Notes: a model not told the origin generated them from the sequence alone. DNA of 64,000 nucleotides from an uncultured Prevotella sp. (GCA_900540375.1 UQFS01000002.1:90614-154613), one strand, 5' to 3'. Shown: positions 17,610-26,624, counted from the stretch's first letter. Translations and numbers: made by a program.

Positions 17610-18932
17610 TTATTTGTTGTTGAACAGCGTGTCGCTGAGGCTTTGCAAAGCTCTCTTCTTGTCGGCCTCGCGGATGAGGAACGAGATGTTATAGTTGCTG
17701 CCACCATAGCTGATCATTCTCACAGGAATGTTCTTCATGGCTTCCGTCGCCAAAGTTTCGAAGCCGAGGTTGCTCCAGTCAAGATCACCTACGACACAAA
17801 TGATGCACATATCGGTGTCAACGGTGACGGTACCGTATTTCTTCAACTCGTCAACGATCTCATTCAGATGCGCGTCGTTGTCGATGCTCATGGACACGCC
17901 GACCTCAGATGTGGCGATCATGTCGATAGGTGTCTGATAGCTCTCGAAGATCTCAAAAACCTTGCGCAGGAAACCGGTAGCCAGCAACATGCGTGAGGAC
18001 TTGATCTTGATGGCGATGATATTGTCTTTGGCTGCGACGGCTTTGATCTTCCCTCTGACAAGAACGTTATCGATGATGGTTCCCTCAGCGTCAGGATCGA
18101 GTGTGTTCTTCAGTCTTACCGGGATGCCGGCATACTTAGCAGGCTGCACGCAGGTAGGATGCAGAATCTTCGCACCGAAGTAGGCAAGCTCAGCAGCCTC
18201 CTCGAAGTTGAGCTGATGGATGGCCTCGGTGTGATCCACCACACGTGGATCGTTGTTGTGCATTCCGTCTATGTCGGTCCAGATCTGTATCTCATCAGCG
18301 GGAAGCACCGAGCCGATGAGGGAGGCTGTGTAGTCAGAGCCGCCACGTTGCAGGTTGTCCACCTCACCGTAGGCGTTGCGGCAAACAAAGCCTTGTGTGA
18401 TATAGATCTGATGGCCTTGGTTCTTCTCCATCACCTCGTGGAGCTTCTCCTTAATATATGGGGTATCGGGCTCACTGTTTTTGTCGGTACGCATGAAGTC
18501 AAGGGCATTAAGCAGCACAGCATCGACACCTTGCTCTTGGAGATAGTTGACAACCATGTTGGTTGACATCACCTCGCCCTGAGCCACGACAGCCTTTTCC
18601 TCGAAGCTGGTGAAGAGGTCTTTGGTGAAAGAGCGCAGATAGTTGAATTCTCCCGTGAGGAATTCTGTGGTTTTCTTTTTGAAGGCGTCTGTATCGTAAA
18701 GTTCGTCTATATGCTTCATGTATTTCTTCTCAAGGCAATTGATTACCTCGTTGGCACCATCGGGATTCTTCTTGTAGAGATAGTTACTGATCTCTACGAG
18801 AGAGTTCGTGGTGCCGCTCATGGCTGAGAGAACGACAAAGGTGGACTCGCCTGAAGCGGTGACGAGACCTGCTACATGTTTCATTCGATCTGGTGATCCA
18901 ACGGAAGTACCTCCAAATTTTAGAACCTTCAT
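17610..18932 (-). CDS. lysC: Aspartate kinase (monofunctional)
   Basis: LysC phosphorylates aspartate, opening the lysine, threonine and methionine pathways. The 440-residue protein has KFGGTSVGSPDRM at the start, the kinase core including GRGGSDYTA-like QRGGSDYTASLIG, and a C-terminal pair of ACT domains (about 300-440) that normally bind lysine for feedback control. There is no homoserine dehydrogenase fusion. Neighbours are lysA downstream and an FtsE-type ATPase upstream. Confidence 0.94.
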   Translation of the reverse strand: MKVLKFGGTSVGSPDRMKHVAGLVTASGESTFVVLSAMSGTTNSLVEISNYLYKKNPDGANEVINCLEKKYMKHIDELYDTDAFKKKTTEFLTGEFNYLRSFTKDLFTSFEEKAVVAQGEVMSTNMVVNYLQEQGVDAVLLNALDFMRTDKNSEPDTPYIKEKLHEVMEKNQGHQIYITQGFVCRNAYGEVDNLQRGGSDYTASLIGSVLPADEIQIWTDIDGMHNNDPRVVDHTEAIHQLNFEEAAELAYFGAKILHPTCVQPAKYAGIPVRLKNTLDPDAEGTIIDNVLVRGKIKAVAAKDNIIAIKIKSSRMLLATGFLRKVFEIFESYQTPIDMIATSEVGVSMSIDNDAHLNEIVDELKKYGTVTVDTDMCIICVVGDLDWSNLGFETLATEAMKNIPVRMISYGGSNYNISFLIREADKKRALQSLSDTLFNNK

Positions 18933-18988
18933 ATTGCTTAGTCTTTATGGATTGACGTGTTATATTTTATAATAGGAGTGGTTGCCGA

Positions 18989-19705
18989 CTATATCGTAGC
19001 CTCGTCTTCAGTGAGGTCGAGGTTGGAGTATTCTTTGGTGACGTCGCTGAGCAGTCCTTCCTTGCATCGGTACACGATACCTGGAAAGCGGTCGAGCAGT
19101 GGAATGTTGTGAGTCGACATGACAACAGCCGTACCAGTGGTGGTGATGTCCTTGAGCAACTTCACGATGTTGCAAGCTGTCTCAGGGTCGAGGTTGCCAG
19201 TAGGTTCATCGGCAATGATAATCTTGGGATGGTTGAGCAGGGCACGTGCGATGGAGATGCGCTGTTGCTCACCGCCAGACAGTTCGTGGGGCATACTCTC
19301 TTTTCGGTCGGCCAAGCCCACAGCCTCAAGCACCTCGTCGATGCGCTGGTCTATCTTCTTCTTGTCTTTCCAGCCAGTGGCCTTGAGCACGAAACGCAGG
19401 TTGCGGTAAACGGTCTGGTCATGGAGCAACTGGAAATCCTGAAAGATGATACCCATCTCCTTGCGGAGGGCAGGCACCTCTTTGCGCTTGAGTGTTTTCA
19501 GATCACGTCCCAAGACTTGGGCCGTGTCTGTTTCTTTCTGTGGAAGGTCAAGCTCACAATAGAAAGTCTTGAGCAGTGAGCTCTTGCCGGATCCCACTTT
19601 TCCTATCAAGTAGATAAATTCACCTTCCTCGGCGTGGAAGTCCACGTCGTGGAGGATAAGCTTGTCTTGCTGGTAAATATTTACTTTATGATAATCGATA
19701 AGCAT
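18989..19705 (-). CDS. ftsE: ABC transporter ATP-binding protein, FtsE type
   Basis: FtsE is the ATPase that with FtsX controls septal peptidoglycan hydrolases. I chose the ATG at 19705 (MLIDYHKVNIY, 238 residues) over a TTG two codons upstream. Walker A is GKVGSGKSS, the signature is LSGGEQQRISIARAL, Walker B is IIIADEPTGNLDPET, and the H-loop is MSTHN. Size and absence of membrane segments fit FtsE or a LolD-like ATPase; FtsX is not nearby, so the assignment comes from sequence alone. It lies between hisIE and lysC on the same strand. Confidence 0.8.
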   Translation of the reverse strand: MLIDYHKVNIYQQDKLILHDVDFHAEEGEFIYLIGKVGSGKSSLLKTFYCELDLPQKETDTAQVLGRDLKTLKRKEVPALRKEMGIIFQDFQLLHDQTVYRNLRFVLKATGWKDKKKIDQRIDEVLEAVGLADRKESMPHELSGGEQQRISIARALLNHPKIIIADEPTGNLDPETACNIVKLLKDITTTGTAVVMSTHNIPLLDRFPGIVYRCKEGLLSDVTKEYSNLDLTEDEATI

Positions 19706-19763
19706 GATCAACTAAAACTTTTTTTAAGAGACATATCAGAGTAGGACGGAGACAGGGCATGCC

Positions 19764-20402
19764 CTATTCCTGTGATTTCTTAATGCGACGGGCCTTGTCC
19801 CAGTTAGGGTTATGGCGCTTAGCGAGCTCGTTGGCAAGTGTTTCAATGCGCAAGCCTTTGGCGCTCAGTAACACGATGAGATGGTATAGAAGGTCAGCAC
19901 CCTCATAGACCAGTTGCTCTTCTGTGCCTCCGACAGCCTCTATCACGGTCTCAACGGCTTCCTCGCCGACCTTTTGTGCAATCTTGTTGATGCCTTTGCG
20001 GAAAAGACTCGTTGTGTAGCTGTTTTCCGGCATCTCCTCTCTGCGCTTGTTGATGAAGTCCTGTAATTCGCTGAGGAATTCCACGGGATTGCAATCGTTG
20101 GTATCGCCCCAGCACGTGTCAGTGCCTTTGTGACAGACTGGACCGTCGGGATCGACTTTGATCAGCAACGTGTCATTGTCGCAGTCGTTTTGGATAGAAA
20201 CCAGATGCAGGTAGTTGCCGGATGTCTCGCCCTTGGTCCAAAGGCAGTTGCGTGAACGGCTCCAAAACGTGACCAGCTTCGTGTCCATGGTCTTCTGATA
20301 AGCTTCTTGATTCATGAAGCCCAGCATGAGCACGTTCTTGGTGGTAGCATCCTGTATGATGGCAGGAACCAGCCCTCCCATTTTCTCAAAGTCTATTTCC
20401 AT
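19764..20402 (-). CDS. hisIE: Bifunctional phosphoribosyl-AMP cyclohydrolase / phosphoribosyl-ATP pyrophosphatase
   Basis: HisIE carries out steps 2 and 3 of histidine synthesis. The 212-residue fusion has the HisI domain at about 1-110 (TFWSRSRNCLWTKGETSGNY; zinc ligands in DCDNDT and VCHKGTDTCW) and the HisE helical domain at about 115-212 (KVGEEAVETVIEA, EGADLLYHLIVLL). Both are intact. It is the last of four clustered his genes on the minus strand, 44 bases after hisF. Confidence 0.96.
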   Translation of the reverse strand: MEIDFEKMGGLVPAIIQDATTKNVLMLGFMNQEAYQKTMDTKLVTFWSRSRNCLWTKGETSGNYLHLVSIQNDCDNDTLLIKVDPDGPVCHKGTDTCWGDTNDCNPVEFLSELQDFINKRREEMPENSYTTSLFRKGINKIAQKVGEEAVETVIEAVGGTEEQLVYEGADLLYHLIVLLSAKGLRIETLANELAKRHNPNWDKARRIKKSQE

Positions 20403-20446
20403 GTTGTCCTCTGTTTACGAATGATATGTTGCGTGTCTAAATCTGT

Positions 20447-21202
20447 TTATATTCTCACATTGATGCCCTCGCTCTTGAGATACTGCTTCAGGTCGGGGAT
20501 GGTAATCTCGCCGAAGTGGAAAACAGAGGCTGCCAGCGCAGCATCGGCTTTGCCCAGCGTGAAGGCATCGCGGAAATGTTCTTTCTTGCCTGCCCCGCCG
20601 CTGGCGATCACCGGTATTGACACTTCCGATGACAGTTGAGCCAGCGCCCCATTGGCAAAACCTTGTTTAACGCCGTCATGATCCATACTGGTGAAGAGGA
20701 TCTCTCCGGCTCCTCGGTCAGCGACCTCACGTGCCCAGTCCATGAGTTTGAGCGGCGTGCGCTTCCGTCCTCCTTTAATATAGCAATGCCAGCCGTCGGC
20801 ATCATTGCGCGCATCAATGGCGCATACGCATACCTGTGAGCCGAAGCGCTTGGCGATCTCGTCAATGAGTTCGGGGTGGCGGATCGCTGCCGAGTTGATA
20901 CTGATCTTGTCGGCACCGGCGTAGAGCAAGCGCTCCACGTCGGCAATACTTTCTATGCCACCTCCGACAGTGAAGGGGATATTGATCTCCTGGGCAACTC
21001 TCGTGACGAGATCCGTGAAGGTCTTGCGCCCGTCGGATGTTGCTGTGATGTCGAGATACACAAGTTCGTCAGCACCTTGTCGGCTATATTCCTTTCCCAG
21101 TTCCACGGGATCGCCGGCCTGTCGAAGGTTGACGAAGTGCGTGCCTTTGACGGTCTCTCCGTCTTTGACATCAAGGCAGGGTATGATACGTTTTGCTAAC
21201 AT
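20447..21202 (-). CDS. hisF: Imidazole glycerol phosphate synthase, cyclase subunit
   Basis: HisF uses ammonia delivered by HisH to convert PRFAR into imidazole glycerol phosphate and AICAR. The 251-residue TIM barrel starts MLAKRIIPCLDVKDGETVKG, with the catalytic aspartate in CLDVKDG and the second one in CAIDARND. Phosphate loops GGGI and ASGGAG are present. It is adjacent to hisA with a two-base gap. Confidence 0.97.
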   Translation of the reverse strand: MLAKRIIPCLDVKDGETVKGTHFVNLRQAGDPVELGKEYSRQGADELVYLDITATSDGRKTFTDLVTRVAQEINIPFTVGGGIESIADVERLLYAGADKISINSAAIRHPELIDEIAKRFGSQVCVCAIDARNDADGWHCYIKGGRKRTPLKLMDWAREVADRGAGEILFTSMDHDGVKQGFANGALAQLSSEVSIPVIASGGAGKKEHFRDAFTLGKADAALAASVFHFGEITIPDLKQYLKSEGINVRI

Positions 21203-21204
21203 CT

Positions 21205-21945
21205 TTACCTTTCTTTGACGTTGATGTATGGTTGTATGTCTGCAGCTGTGATCTTTCCTTCGTACCAGGCTTTACCGAATACCACGGCGGGCACCTTGGC
21301 CTGGTCGAGCGCAGCAATGTCTGCTATGCTGCCCACGCCGCCGCTGGCGATAAGCTGCAGATGGGGATAGCGTGCCATGATGTCGCGATAGCGTGCAGTA
21401 GAGGGGCCTTGTAACGTTCCGTCGCGCGAGATGTCGGTACAGAGTACCTTGGTGATGCCGGCCTCCACCCATTCATGCAGGAAATCTGTCAGACTGACGG
21501 AGGAGTCTTCTTTCCAACCGTTGATGCTGATACGTCCGTCGTGAGCGTCGGCGCCGAGGATGATGCGGTCGGCACCAAAGTGTCCAATCCATTTTCCTAC
21601 TTCTTCAGGATGGGTGACGGCGATGCTGCCTGCGGTGACCATAGCGGCTCCTGCCTGAAAGGCGCGGTCGAGATCGTCATTGCTCTTCACGCCACCTCCA
21701 AAGTCTACGATGAGATTGGTGGAGTGGGTGATGGCTGAGAGTACGTCTACGTTGACGATATGTTTGGATTTGGCTCCATCGAGATCCACGACATGCAAGC
21801 GTCGGAAGCCAAGCGTCTCAAACTGCTTGGCCTGATCCACTGGATCGTCGTTGTAAGTGGCCACCTGCCGGTAGTCGCCTTGCGTGAGACGTACGCATTT
21901 GCCGCCGATGATGTCTATGGCTGGTATGGGTTCTATGTTGTGCAT
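21205..21945 (-). CDS. hisA: Phosphoribosylformimino-5-aminoimidazole carboxamide ribotide isomerase
   Basis: HisA opens the ribose of ProFAR to give PRFAR, the HisF/HisH substrate. The 246-residue TIM barrel shows IPAIDIIGGKCVRLTQGDY at its start (catalytic Asp in AIDIIGG), DFGGGVKS and ASGGVGSIAD phosphate loops, and CTDISRDGTLQGP holding the second catalytic aspartate. It is 12 bases from hisH and two from hisF. Confidence 0.96.
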   Translation of the reverse strand: MHNIEPIPAIDIIGGKCVRLTQGDYRQVATYNDDPVDQAKQFETLGFRRLHVVDLDGAKSKHIVNVDVLSAITHSTNLIVDFGGGVKSNDDLDRAFQAGAAMVTAGSIAVTHPEEVGKWIGHFGADRIILGADAHDGRISINGWKEDSSVSLTDFLHEWVEAGITKVLCTDISRDGTLQGPSTARYRDIMARYPHLQLIASGGVGSIADIAALDQAKVPAVVFGKAWYEGKITAADIQPYINVKER

Positions 21946-21957
21946 GGCTTGTCCTGA

Positions 21958-22554
21958 TTAATCTTTCATCTCTAAGAAGTTGCGCAGAATGGTCTCTCCC
22001 ACCTGACCACTCTTCTCCGGGTGGAATTGTGTAGCCCAGAAGTTATCCTTATGGATCGCTGCGGAGTAGGGGAGAATATAGTTGGCTTGCGCGATCGTAT
22101 CTTCGCATACAGGCACGTAATAGCTATGGACGAAATAGGTGTAGTCGCCGTCGTGGAGTCCTTTGAAGAGGGGTGATTTCAGATGTGTGAGCTTATTCCA
22201 TCCCATTGCGGGCACCTTTTCGTCATGGTGGTTGGGAACAAACTTCTTCACATCCACGCCAAAGATGCCCAAGCATGGCGTGTTGCCCTCTTCAGAGTGG
22301 CGGCACAACAACTGTTGTCCCACACAGATACCCAACACTGGTTGGCGCAGCCCCGTGATGATCTTGTCCAATCCATGCTGGCGCAGATAGTCCATGGCTG
22401 TCTTGGCATTGCCTTGTCCGGGGAAAAGGACACGGTCAGCTTTCTGTAGCAGTTCAGCCTCATCGGTGATCTGTGGGGTGATACCTAACCGTTTGAGGGC
22501 GTTTACCACTGAAAACATGTTACCCGCATTGTATTTTACGATCGCTATTTCCAT
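21958..22554 (-). CDS. hisH: Imidazole glycerol phosphate synthase, glutamine amidotransferase subunit
   Basis: HisH hydrolyses glutamine and passes ammonia to HisF. The 198-residue class I amidotransferase has nucleophile Cys77 in GICVGQQLL and the His-Glu pair in TQFHPEKSG. First gene of hisH-hisA-hisF-hisIE; a -7 box is located eight bases upstream of the ATG, so transcription of the minus-strand run starts here. Confidence 0.96.
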   Translation of the reverse strand: MEIAIVKYNAGNMFSVVNALKRLGITPQITDEAELLQKADRVLFPGQGNAKTAMDYLRQHGLDKIITGLRQPVLGICVGQQLLCRHSEEGNTPCLGIFGVDVKKFVPNHHDEKVPAMGWNKLTHLKSPLFKGLHDGDYTYFVHSYYVPVCEDTIAQANYILPYSAAIHKDNFWATQFHPEKSGQVGETILRNFLEMKD

Positions 22555-22562
22555 AATTGCTG

Positions 22563-22570
22563 CAAATTTA
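22563..22570 (-). promoter_or_regulatory. -7 box in front of hisH
   Basis: TAAATTTG on the minus strand, perfect TAnnTTTG, ending eight bases before the ATG; the leader must be only a few bases. It probably drives the his genes and perhaps the genes downstream. Confidence 0.65.
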
Positions 22571-22666
22571 CGTTTTTTTGGCTACAATCGTGCAAGAATG
22601 CAAGAGAAACAGAATGCCAACTATCGATTTTCTTTGTTTTTGAACTTGAGAGCTGGCAAAAGGAGC

Positions 22667-23470
22667 CTATCTCAGTCGCATTTGCAAGCGTCCGGTATAA
22701 CTGACGGTCAGTTGCACTTCATAGCTGCTCATGCTGTCGGGAATGACTAAAACAGCAATGTAGTGAACGCCATTCTGATTGATCGAATCGAAGATCAGGT
22801 CGCTGAGGATCGCTTGGCTCAGGAAGTCCTCGGGTACGATATGCTTGAATTGCTGCTTACGGAAGTCGCCGGAGAAGAGCTTTGTAGCGCCATGATAGAC
22901 ATTGAGGTTGACGATATTGTCGTAATAGACATTGTCTACCTCCACGCCTTCATCGTTGTATGATGCTTTGACAACCTTGTAAGTGGTTGGGTTGACAGTG
23001 ACGTAGCAGTGATAGCCCACACCATTATAGCTGACGATGGTGTCGCGCTTGATGAGCTGGTTTTGGTTAACGGCCTTTGGCTTTTGATGCGTAAACTGTG
23101 CAGCATCATCCGGATCATCACTTTTTTCAAGTTTTACTTCTTCACCGTTTTGGTTTTTGAAGATAAACAGGTGAGCAGTCTGCTTGATGATGGGGTATTT
23201 GATGTCCTCAGCGCCATGCAGGACGAGCGTGTCACCAAATATCTGAAATCTTACAGGCTGGCTGGTCGTGTCGGGATAGAAGATCGAGTCGCCTTGGGCT
23301 TCGAAGGCGACGCTCTCCTCATCTTCGTTCACCCATATACCTTGTAGCATCTTCTTGGCTGCGAGGTCTTCTTGCGGAGCTGAAACTTGTTTAGCCCGGT
23401 TACGGCATCCGCCAATACTCATCGCTAAAGCAGTGAGTAAACATATCAGCAGAAAGAAATGCTTTTTCAT
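22667..23470 (-). CDS. DUF4738 family lipoprotein
   Basis: A 267-residue exported lipoprotein: MKKHFFLLICLLTALAMSIG followed by a lipobox cysteine (SIGGC, Cys22). The mature part is mostly beta-strand (GIWVNEDEESVAFEAQGDSI, FGDTLVLHGAEDIKYPIIKQ, VSYNGVGYHCYVTVNP). It resembles the Bacteroidetes-only DUF4738 family; function unknown, expected in the outer membrane or periplasm. It is 56 bases downstream of the UDP-glucose dehydrogenase gene on the same strand. Confidence 0.82.
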   Translation of the reverse strand: MKKHFFLLICLLTALAMSIGGCRNRAKQVSAPQEDLAAKKMLQGIWVNEDEESVAFEAQGDSIFYPDTTSQPVRFQIFGDTLVLHGAEDIKYPIIKQTAHLFIFKNQNGEEVKLEKSDDPDDAAQFTHQKPKAVNQNQLIKRDTIVSYNGVGYHCYVTVNPTTYKVVKASYNDEGVEVDNVYYDNIVNLNVYHGATKLFSGDFRKQQFKHIVPEDFLSQAILSDLIFDSINQNGVHYIAVLVIPDSMSSYEVQLTVSYTGRLQMRLR

Positions 23471-23526
23471 AGACTACTATTTATATATAGGTGTGTCACG
23501 ATACCTTGTTGACAAATGTTGATGGA

Positions 23527-24843
23527 CTATTGTCCTATGCAGTGATATTCGATTCCGGCCTGGCCGAGCTCCTTGGCGTCGAAGATGTTCCGGCCGTCGA
23601 TGACCAGCGGCCGTCGCATGGCATGGACGATGACATTCCAGTTGGGCAGACGGAACTCTTTCCACTCGGTGAGCAGAAGTAGTGCGTCGGCCTGGTCGAT
23701 GACGTCGTACATGTCGTGGCAATAGACGACAGCGTCACCGACACGACGTTTGCACTCGCTCATCGCTACGGGGTCGTAAGCACGGATTGTGCAGCCGGCA
23801 TCCTTCAATAGTTTGATGGTGACCAAAGCTGTGGACTCGCGCATGTCGTCGGTTTCCGGCTTGAAGGCCAGTCCCCAAAGGGCGATGGTCTTGCCTTTGA
23901 GGCTCTCCGTGCCATAAGCTTTCTGGAGTTTCTTGAAGAGCACCGTCTTTTGGCGCTCGTTGACATGCTCCACTGCTTTGAGCACTTCCATGGAATAGCC
24001 GTTGTCGTCAGCGGTCTTGATGAGTGCCTCCACATCTTTGGGAAAGCAAGAACCGCCATATCCACAACCGGCATAGAGAAATTTGCGGCCGATACGGGTG
24101 TCGCTGCCGATACCCTGTCTGACCATATTGATGTCGGCGTGTACCAACTCACAGAGGTTGGCCATGTCGTTCATAAACGATATGCGGGTGGCGAGCATCG
24201 AGTTGGCGGCGTATTTTGTCATCTCGGCGCTGGGGATGTCCATGAAGATCACCCGGAAGTTGTTGATCAGGAAAGGCTTGTAAAGGCGTGTGAGAATTTC
24301 TTTGGCACGCTCTGACTCCACGCCGATGACCACGCGGTCAGGGCTCATGAAGTCCTTGATCGCATTGCCTTCTTTGAGAAACTCTGGGTTGCTGGCCACG
24401 TCGAAGTCTACCTTTGCGCCCCGCTTGTCCAGTTCTTTCTGGATAGTGGATTTGACTTTCTTTGCCGTGCCGACGGGCACTGTGCTTTTGGTGACCACGA
24501 CGATATATTTGTTAAGACTTTGTCCGATGGTCTTGGCCACCTGCAACACATAGGTCAGGTCGGCCGAGCCATCCTCGTCGGGTGGTGTGCCGACAGCCGT
24601 GAAGATGATCTCCTGGTCGTTGACGATGGAAGTCAAGTCGGTCGTAAACTTCAGTCGCCCTGCCTTGACATTCTTCTGGACCAACTCCACGAGACCTGGT
24701 TCGTAAATAGGAATATCGTTGTTCTGGAGACGCTGGATCTTGTCTGCATTGGTGTCGACACAGGTGACGATGGCGCCTGTGTCTGCAAAGCAAGTGCCAC
24801 TGACGAGTCCGACGTATCCGGTACCTACAATTGCTATATTCAT
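23527..24843 (-). CDS. ugd: UDP-glucose/GDP-mannose dehydrogenase family, probably UDP-glucose 6-dehydrogenase
   Basis: Oxidises UDP-glucose twice to UDP-glucuronate, a precursor for capsule and surface polysaccharides. The 438-residue protein has the N-terminal NAD Rossmann motif GTGYVGLVSGTCFAD, the conserved central EFLKEGNAIKDFMSPDRVVIG, and catalytic cysteine in YGGSCFPKDVEAL near residue 260, then GLAFKPETDDMRES for the C-terminal domain. It is 38 bases downstream of rfbC, so both surface-sugar genes are probably one operon. Confidence 0.93.
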   Translation of the reverse strand: MNIAIVGTGYVGLVSGTCFADTGAIVTCVDTNADKIQRLQNNDIPIYEPGLVELVQKNVKAGRLKFTTDLTSIVNDQEIIFTAVGTPPDEDGSADLTYVLQVAKTIGQSLNKYIVVVTKSTVPVGTAKKVKSTIQKELDKRGAKVDFDVASNPEFLKEGNAIKDFMSPDRVVIGVESERAKEILTRLYKPFLINNFRVIFMDIPSAEMTKYAANSMLATRISFMNDMANLCELVHADINMVRQGIGSDTRIGRKFLYAGCGYGGSCFPKDVEALIKTADDNGYSMEVLKAVEHVNERQKTVLFKKLQKAYGTESLKGKTIALWGLAFKPETDDMRESTALVTIKLLKDAGCTIRAYDPVAMSECKRRVGDAVVYCHDMYDVIDQADALLLLTEWKEFRLPNWNVIVHAMRRPLVIDGRNIFDAKELGQAGIEYHCIGQ

Positions 24844-24881
24844 TTCTATGCGTTTAAGCTAAGTCTGTGCTTAAAGGTGAA

Positions 24882-25430
24882 TTAATCAAAGACGTCTGCA
24901 TCTTTGATTTTTTTTCCTTCCAGATCCTTAGGGCTGGTGACAACGTCTTTCTGATCGATGGGCCAGTTGATGCCGATCTGCGGATCGTTCCAGCGGATGC
25001 TTGCCTCGTGGGCAGGAGCGTAGATGTTGTCAACTTTATAAGTGAAGATGGCTTCCGGGCTCAGCACCAGGAAACCATGGGCAAAGCCGCGGGGAATGAA
25101 AAGTTGACGCTTGTTGTCCTCTGACAGCTCGACCATCACATGCTTGCCGAAAGTAGGTGAGGACTTACGAAGATCCACGGCCACATCAAGTACCTTGCCT
25201 TTGATGACTCTGACGAGTTTTGCTTGAGAGTATTCACCCTTCTGATAATGCAGCCCACGCAACACGCCGTAAGACGATTTCGACTCATTGTCCTGAATGA
25301 AGTCAACCTTGCCCACATGAGCCTCAAAGTCACTCTTTTTCCAAGCCTCGAAGAAATATCCGCGGTTATCGTTAAATACTTTTGGAGTCAATATCCAAAC
25401 CCCTTTGATACTTGTCTCTTCGTATTCCAT
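24882..25430 (-). CDS. rfbC: dTDP-4-dehydrorhamnose 3,5-epimerase
   Basis: RfbC epimerises dTDP-4-keto-6-deoxyglucose in dTDP-rhamnose synthesis. I start at the ATG at 25430 (MEYEETSIKGVWILTPKVFN, 182 residues) because the longer reading frame runs back through the promoter. Cupin-fold landmarks: RGLHYQKGEYSQAKLVRV (catalytic His), VDLRKSSPTFGK, FIPRGFAHGFLVLS and the C-terminal IRWNDPQIGINWP. Partner genes rfbA, rfbB and rfbD are not nearby. Confidence 0.94.
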   Translation of the reverse strand: MEYEETSIKGVWILTPKVFNDNRGYFFEAWKKSDFEAHVGKVDFIQDNESKSSYGVLRGLHYQKGEYSQAKLVRVIKGKVLDVAVDLRKSSPTFGKHVMVELSEDNKRQLFIPRGFAHGFLVLSPEAIFTYKVDNIYAPAHEASIRWNDPQIGINWPIDQKDVVTSPKDLEGKKIKDADVFD

Positions 25431-25454
25431 ATTGCCTTTCGTAATATTTTGCCA

Positions 25455-25462
25455 CAAAGATA
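25455..25462 (-). promoter_or_regulatory. -7 box for rfbC-ugd
   Basis: TATCTTTG on the minus strand, 24 bases before the chosen ATG. Its position rules out the upstream in-frame ATGs as starts. Confidence 0.65.
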
Positions 25463-25532
25463 ACAAATTCATTTGAATAATTTGCACTGTCGTCTAAAAA
25501 AAATGTATGGACTGATTTTTAGTATGCTATTT

Positions 25533-25564
25533 TTTGGTGATTATGACCTTTTTTCTTAATTTTG
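25533..25564 (+). promoter_or_regulatory. Full Bacteroidetes promoter for the HU-CCDC81/SPOR gene
   Basis: TTTG at 25533-25536, exactly 20 bases, then TAATTTTG at 25557-25564. Transcription should start near 25568-25571, at the GTG start codon itself. Confidence 0.75.
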
Positions 25565-25569
25565 CAAAC

Positions 25570-26610
25570 GTGATAGAATTAAGTAGACATATAGAAATAT
25601 TGCTTTTGGACAATGATTGTGTCATAGTCCCCGGGTTCGGCGGGTTTATGGCACACTATGTCAGCGCAATATACGATCAGACAGACGGCACCTTCCTGCC
25701 GCCTAAACGGACGGTGGGCTTCAATCCAAAGCTCAGCATCAATGATTCGTTGCTTACTCAGTCGTATGTCGAAGCTTATGATATCAGCTATCCCGATGCT
25801 TGCAAGCGCATAGAGGAAGAAGTGCGTGAGTTGAAGGGACACCTTGAAAACGAGGGCTTTTACGAATTGACCGATATAGGAATGCTCCGGGTCAACAGTG
25901 AAGGTCATTACGAGTTTTCACCTTGTGAGGCGGGGATACTTACTCCCTCGCTCTATGGCTTGGGCGCTTTTGAGATGAAGGTGCTTGCCCCTGCGGTCGA
26001 AGAGACGCAAGATGGGGAAACTGCAGTGGCTCCCTCTGCTGTTGTGTTGCCTGTTACCCAAAGTAACGACGGCGAGGAAGAAGTCGACAACAAGCGTGAC
26101 ACGCGTGATGCACGATTGATCGCCTTATGGCGCAACGTGGCCGTGGCGTGCATTGCCCTGATCGTTTTCTTGCTTTTGCCGACACGCTTGAGCAATAGTC
26201 AGGGAGTCTTAGAGAGTCGGGTCAACACTGATCTGCTCCAGCCTGTGTTGCCACAGCAGAAGACATACGGTGAGAAGTCGGTGGGAGAGACGGTCAAGAG
26301 CGCCAACGTGAAAGCCTTGATTCTGAAAGCTAAGCAAGATAGTGCCGTGAAGGTCGCCCGAACAGTGCAGGCTGTGGAGACAGGCTACACCATCGTTTTG
26401 GCCAGCCACGTCAGTAGAGTGAATGCCGAAGCTTATGTGCAGAAACTTCACCAAAGAGGTTTGGACAGTGCAAAGGTGCTGATGCTTAGAGGCAGCAGAA
26501 AGGTTGTCTACGGCCACTATCTTTCGGCTCGCGAGGCTCAAAAGATTCGTAACCAACTTGCCAGCCATGAAGAATTTGCTCAAGGTTGGGTGATGGAAGT
26601 GAAGCAGTAA
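25570..26610 (+). CDS. HU-like (CCDC81-type) and SPOR domain membrane protein
   Basis: A Bacteroidetes-type protein with three parts: an N-terminal HU/CCDC81-like domain (about 1-120; IELSRHIEILLLDNDCVIVP, GFNPKLSINDSLL), one membrane helix (RNVAVACIALIVFLLLP) and a C-terminal SPOR domain (about 270-346; YTIVLASHVSRVNAEAYVQK) of the kind that binds denuded peptidoglycan. I start at GTG 25570, which gives the family opening (V/M)IELSRHIEI; the longer frame from 25534 would begin inside the promoter. It could link cytoplasmic DNA or polymer binding to the cell wall at the septum; this is inference. It is 14 bases upstream of an FHA protein. Confidence 0.85.
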   Translation: MIELSRHIEILLLDNDCVIVPGFGGFMAHYVSAIYDQTDGTFLPPKRTVGFNPKLSINDSLLTQSYVEAYDISYPDACKRIEEEVRELKGHLENEGFYELTDIGMLRVNSEGHYEFSPCEAGILTPSLYGLGAFEMKVLAPAVEETQDGETAVAPSAVVLPVTQSNDGEEEVDNKRDTRDARLIALWRNVAVACIALIVFLLLPTRLSNSQGVLESRVNTDLLQPVLPQQKTYGEKSVGETVKSANVKALILKAKQDSAVKVARTVQAVETGYTIVLASHVSRVNAEAYVQKLHQRGLDSAKVLMLRGSRKVVYGHYLSAREAQKIRNQLASHEEFAQGWVMEVKQ

Positions 26611-26624
26611 TGATCCGTTGAACC

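Noticed and set aside
25431..25487. 19-residue N-terminal extension of RfbC
   Set aside because: It would read through the -7 box TATCTTTG at 25455-25462; the family start fits MEYEETS at 25430.
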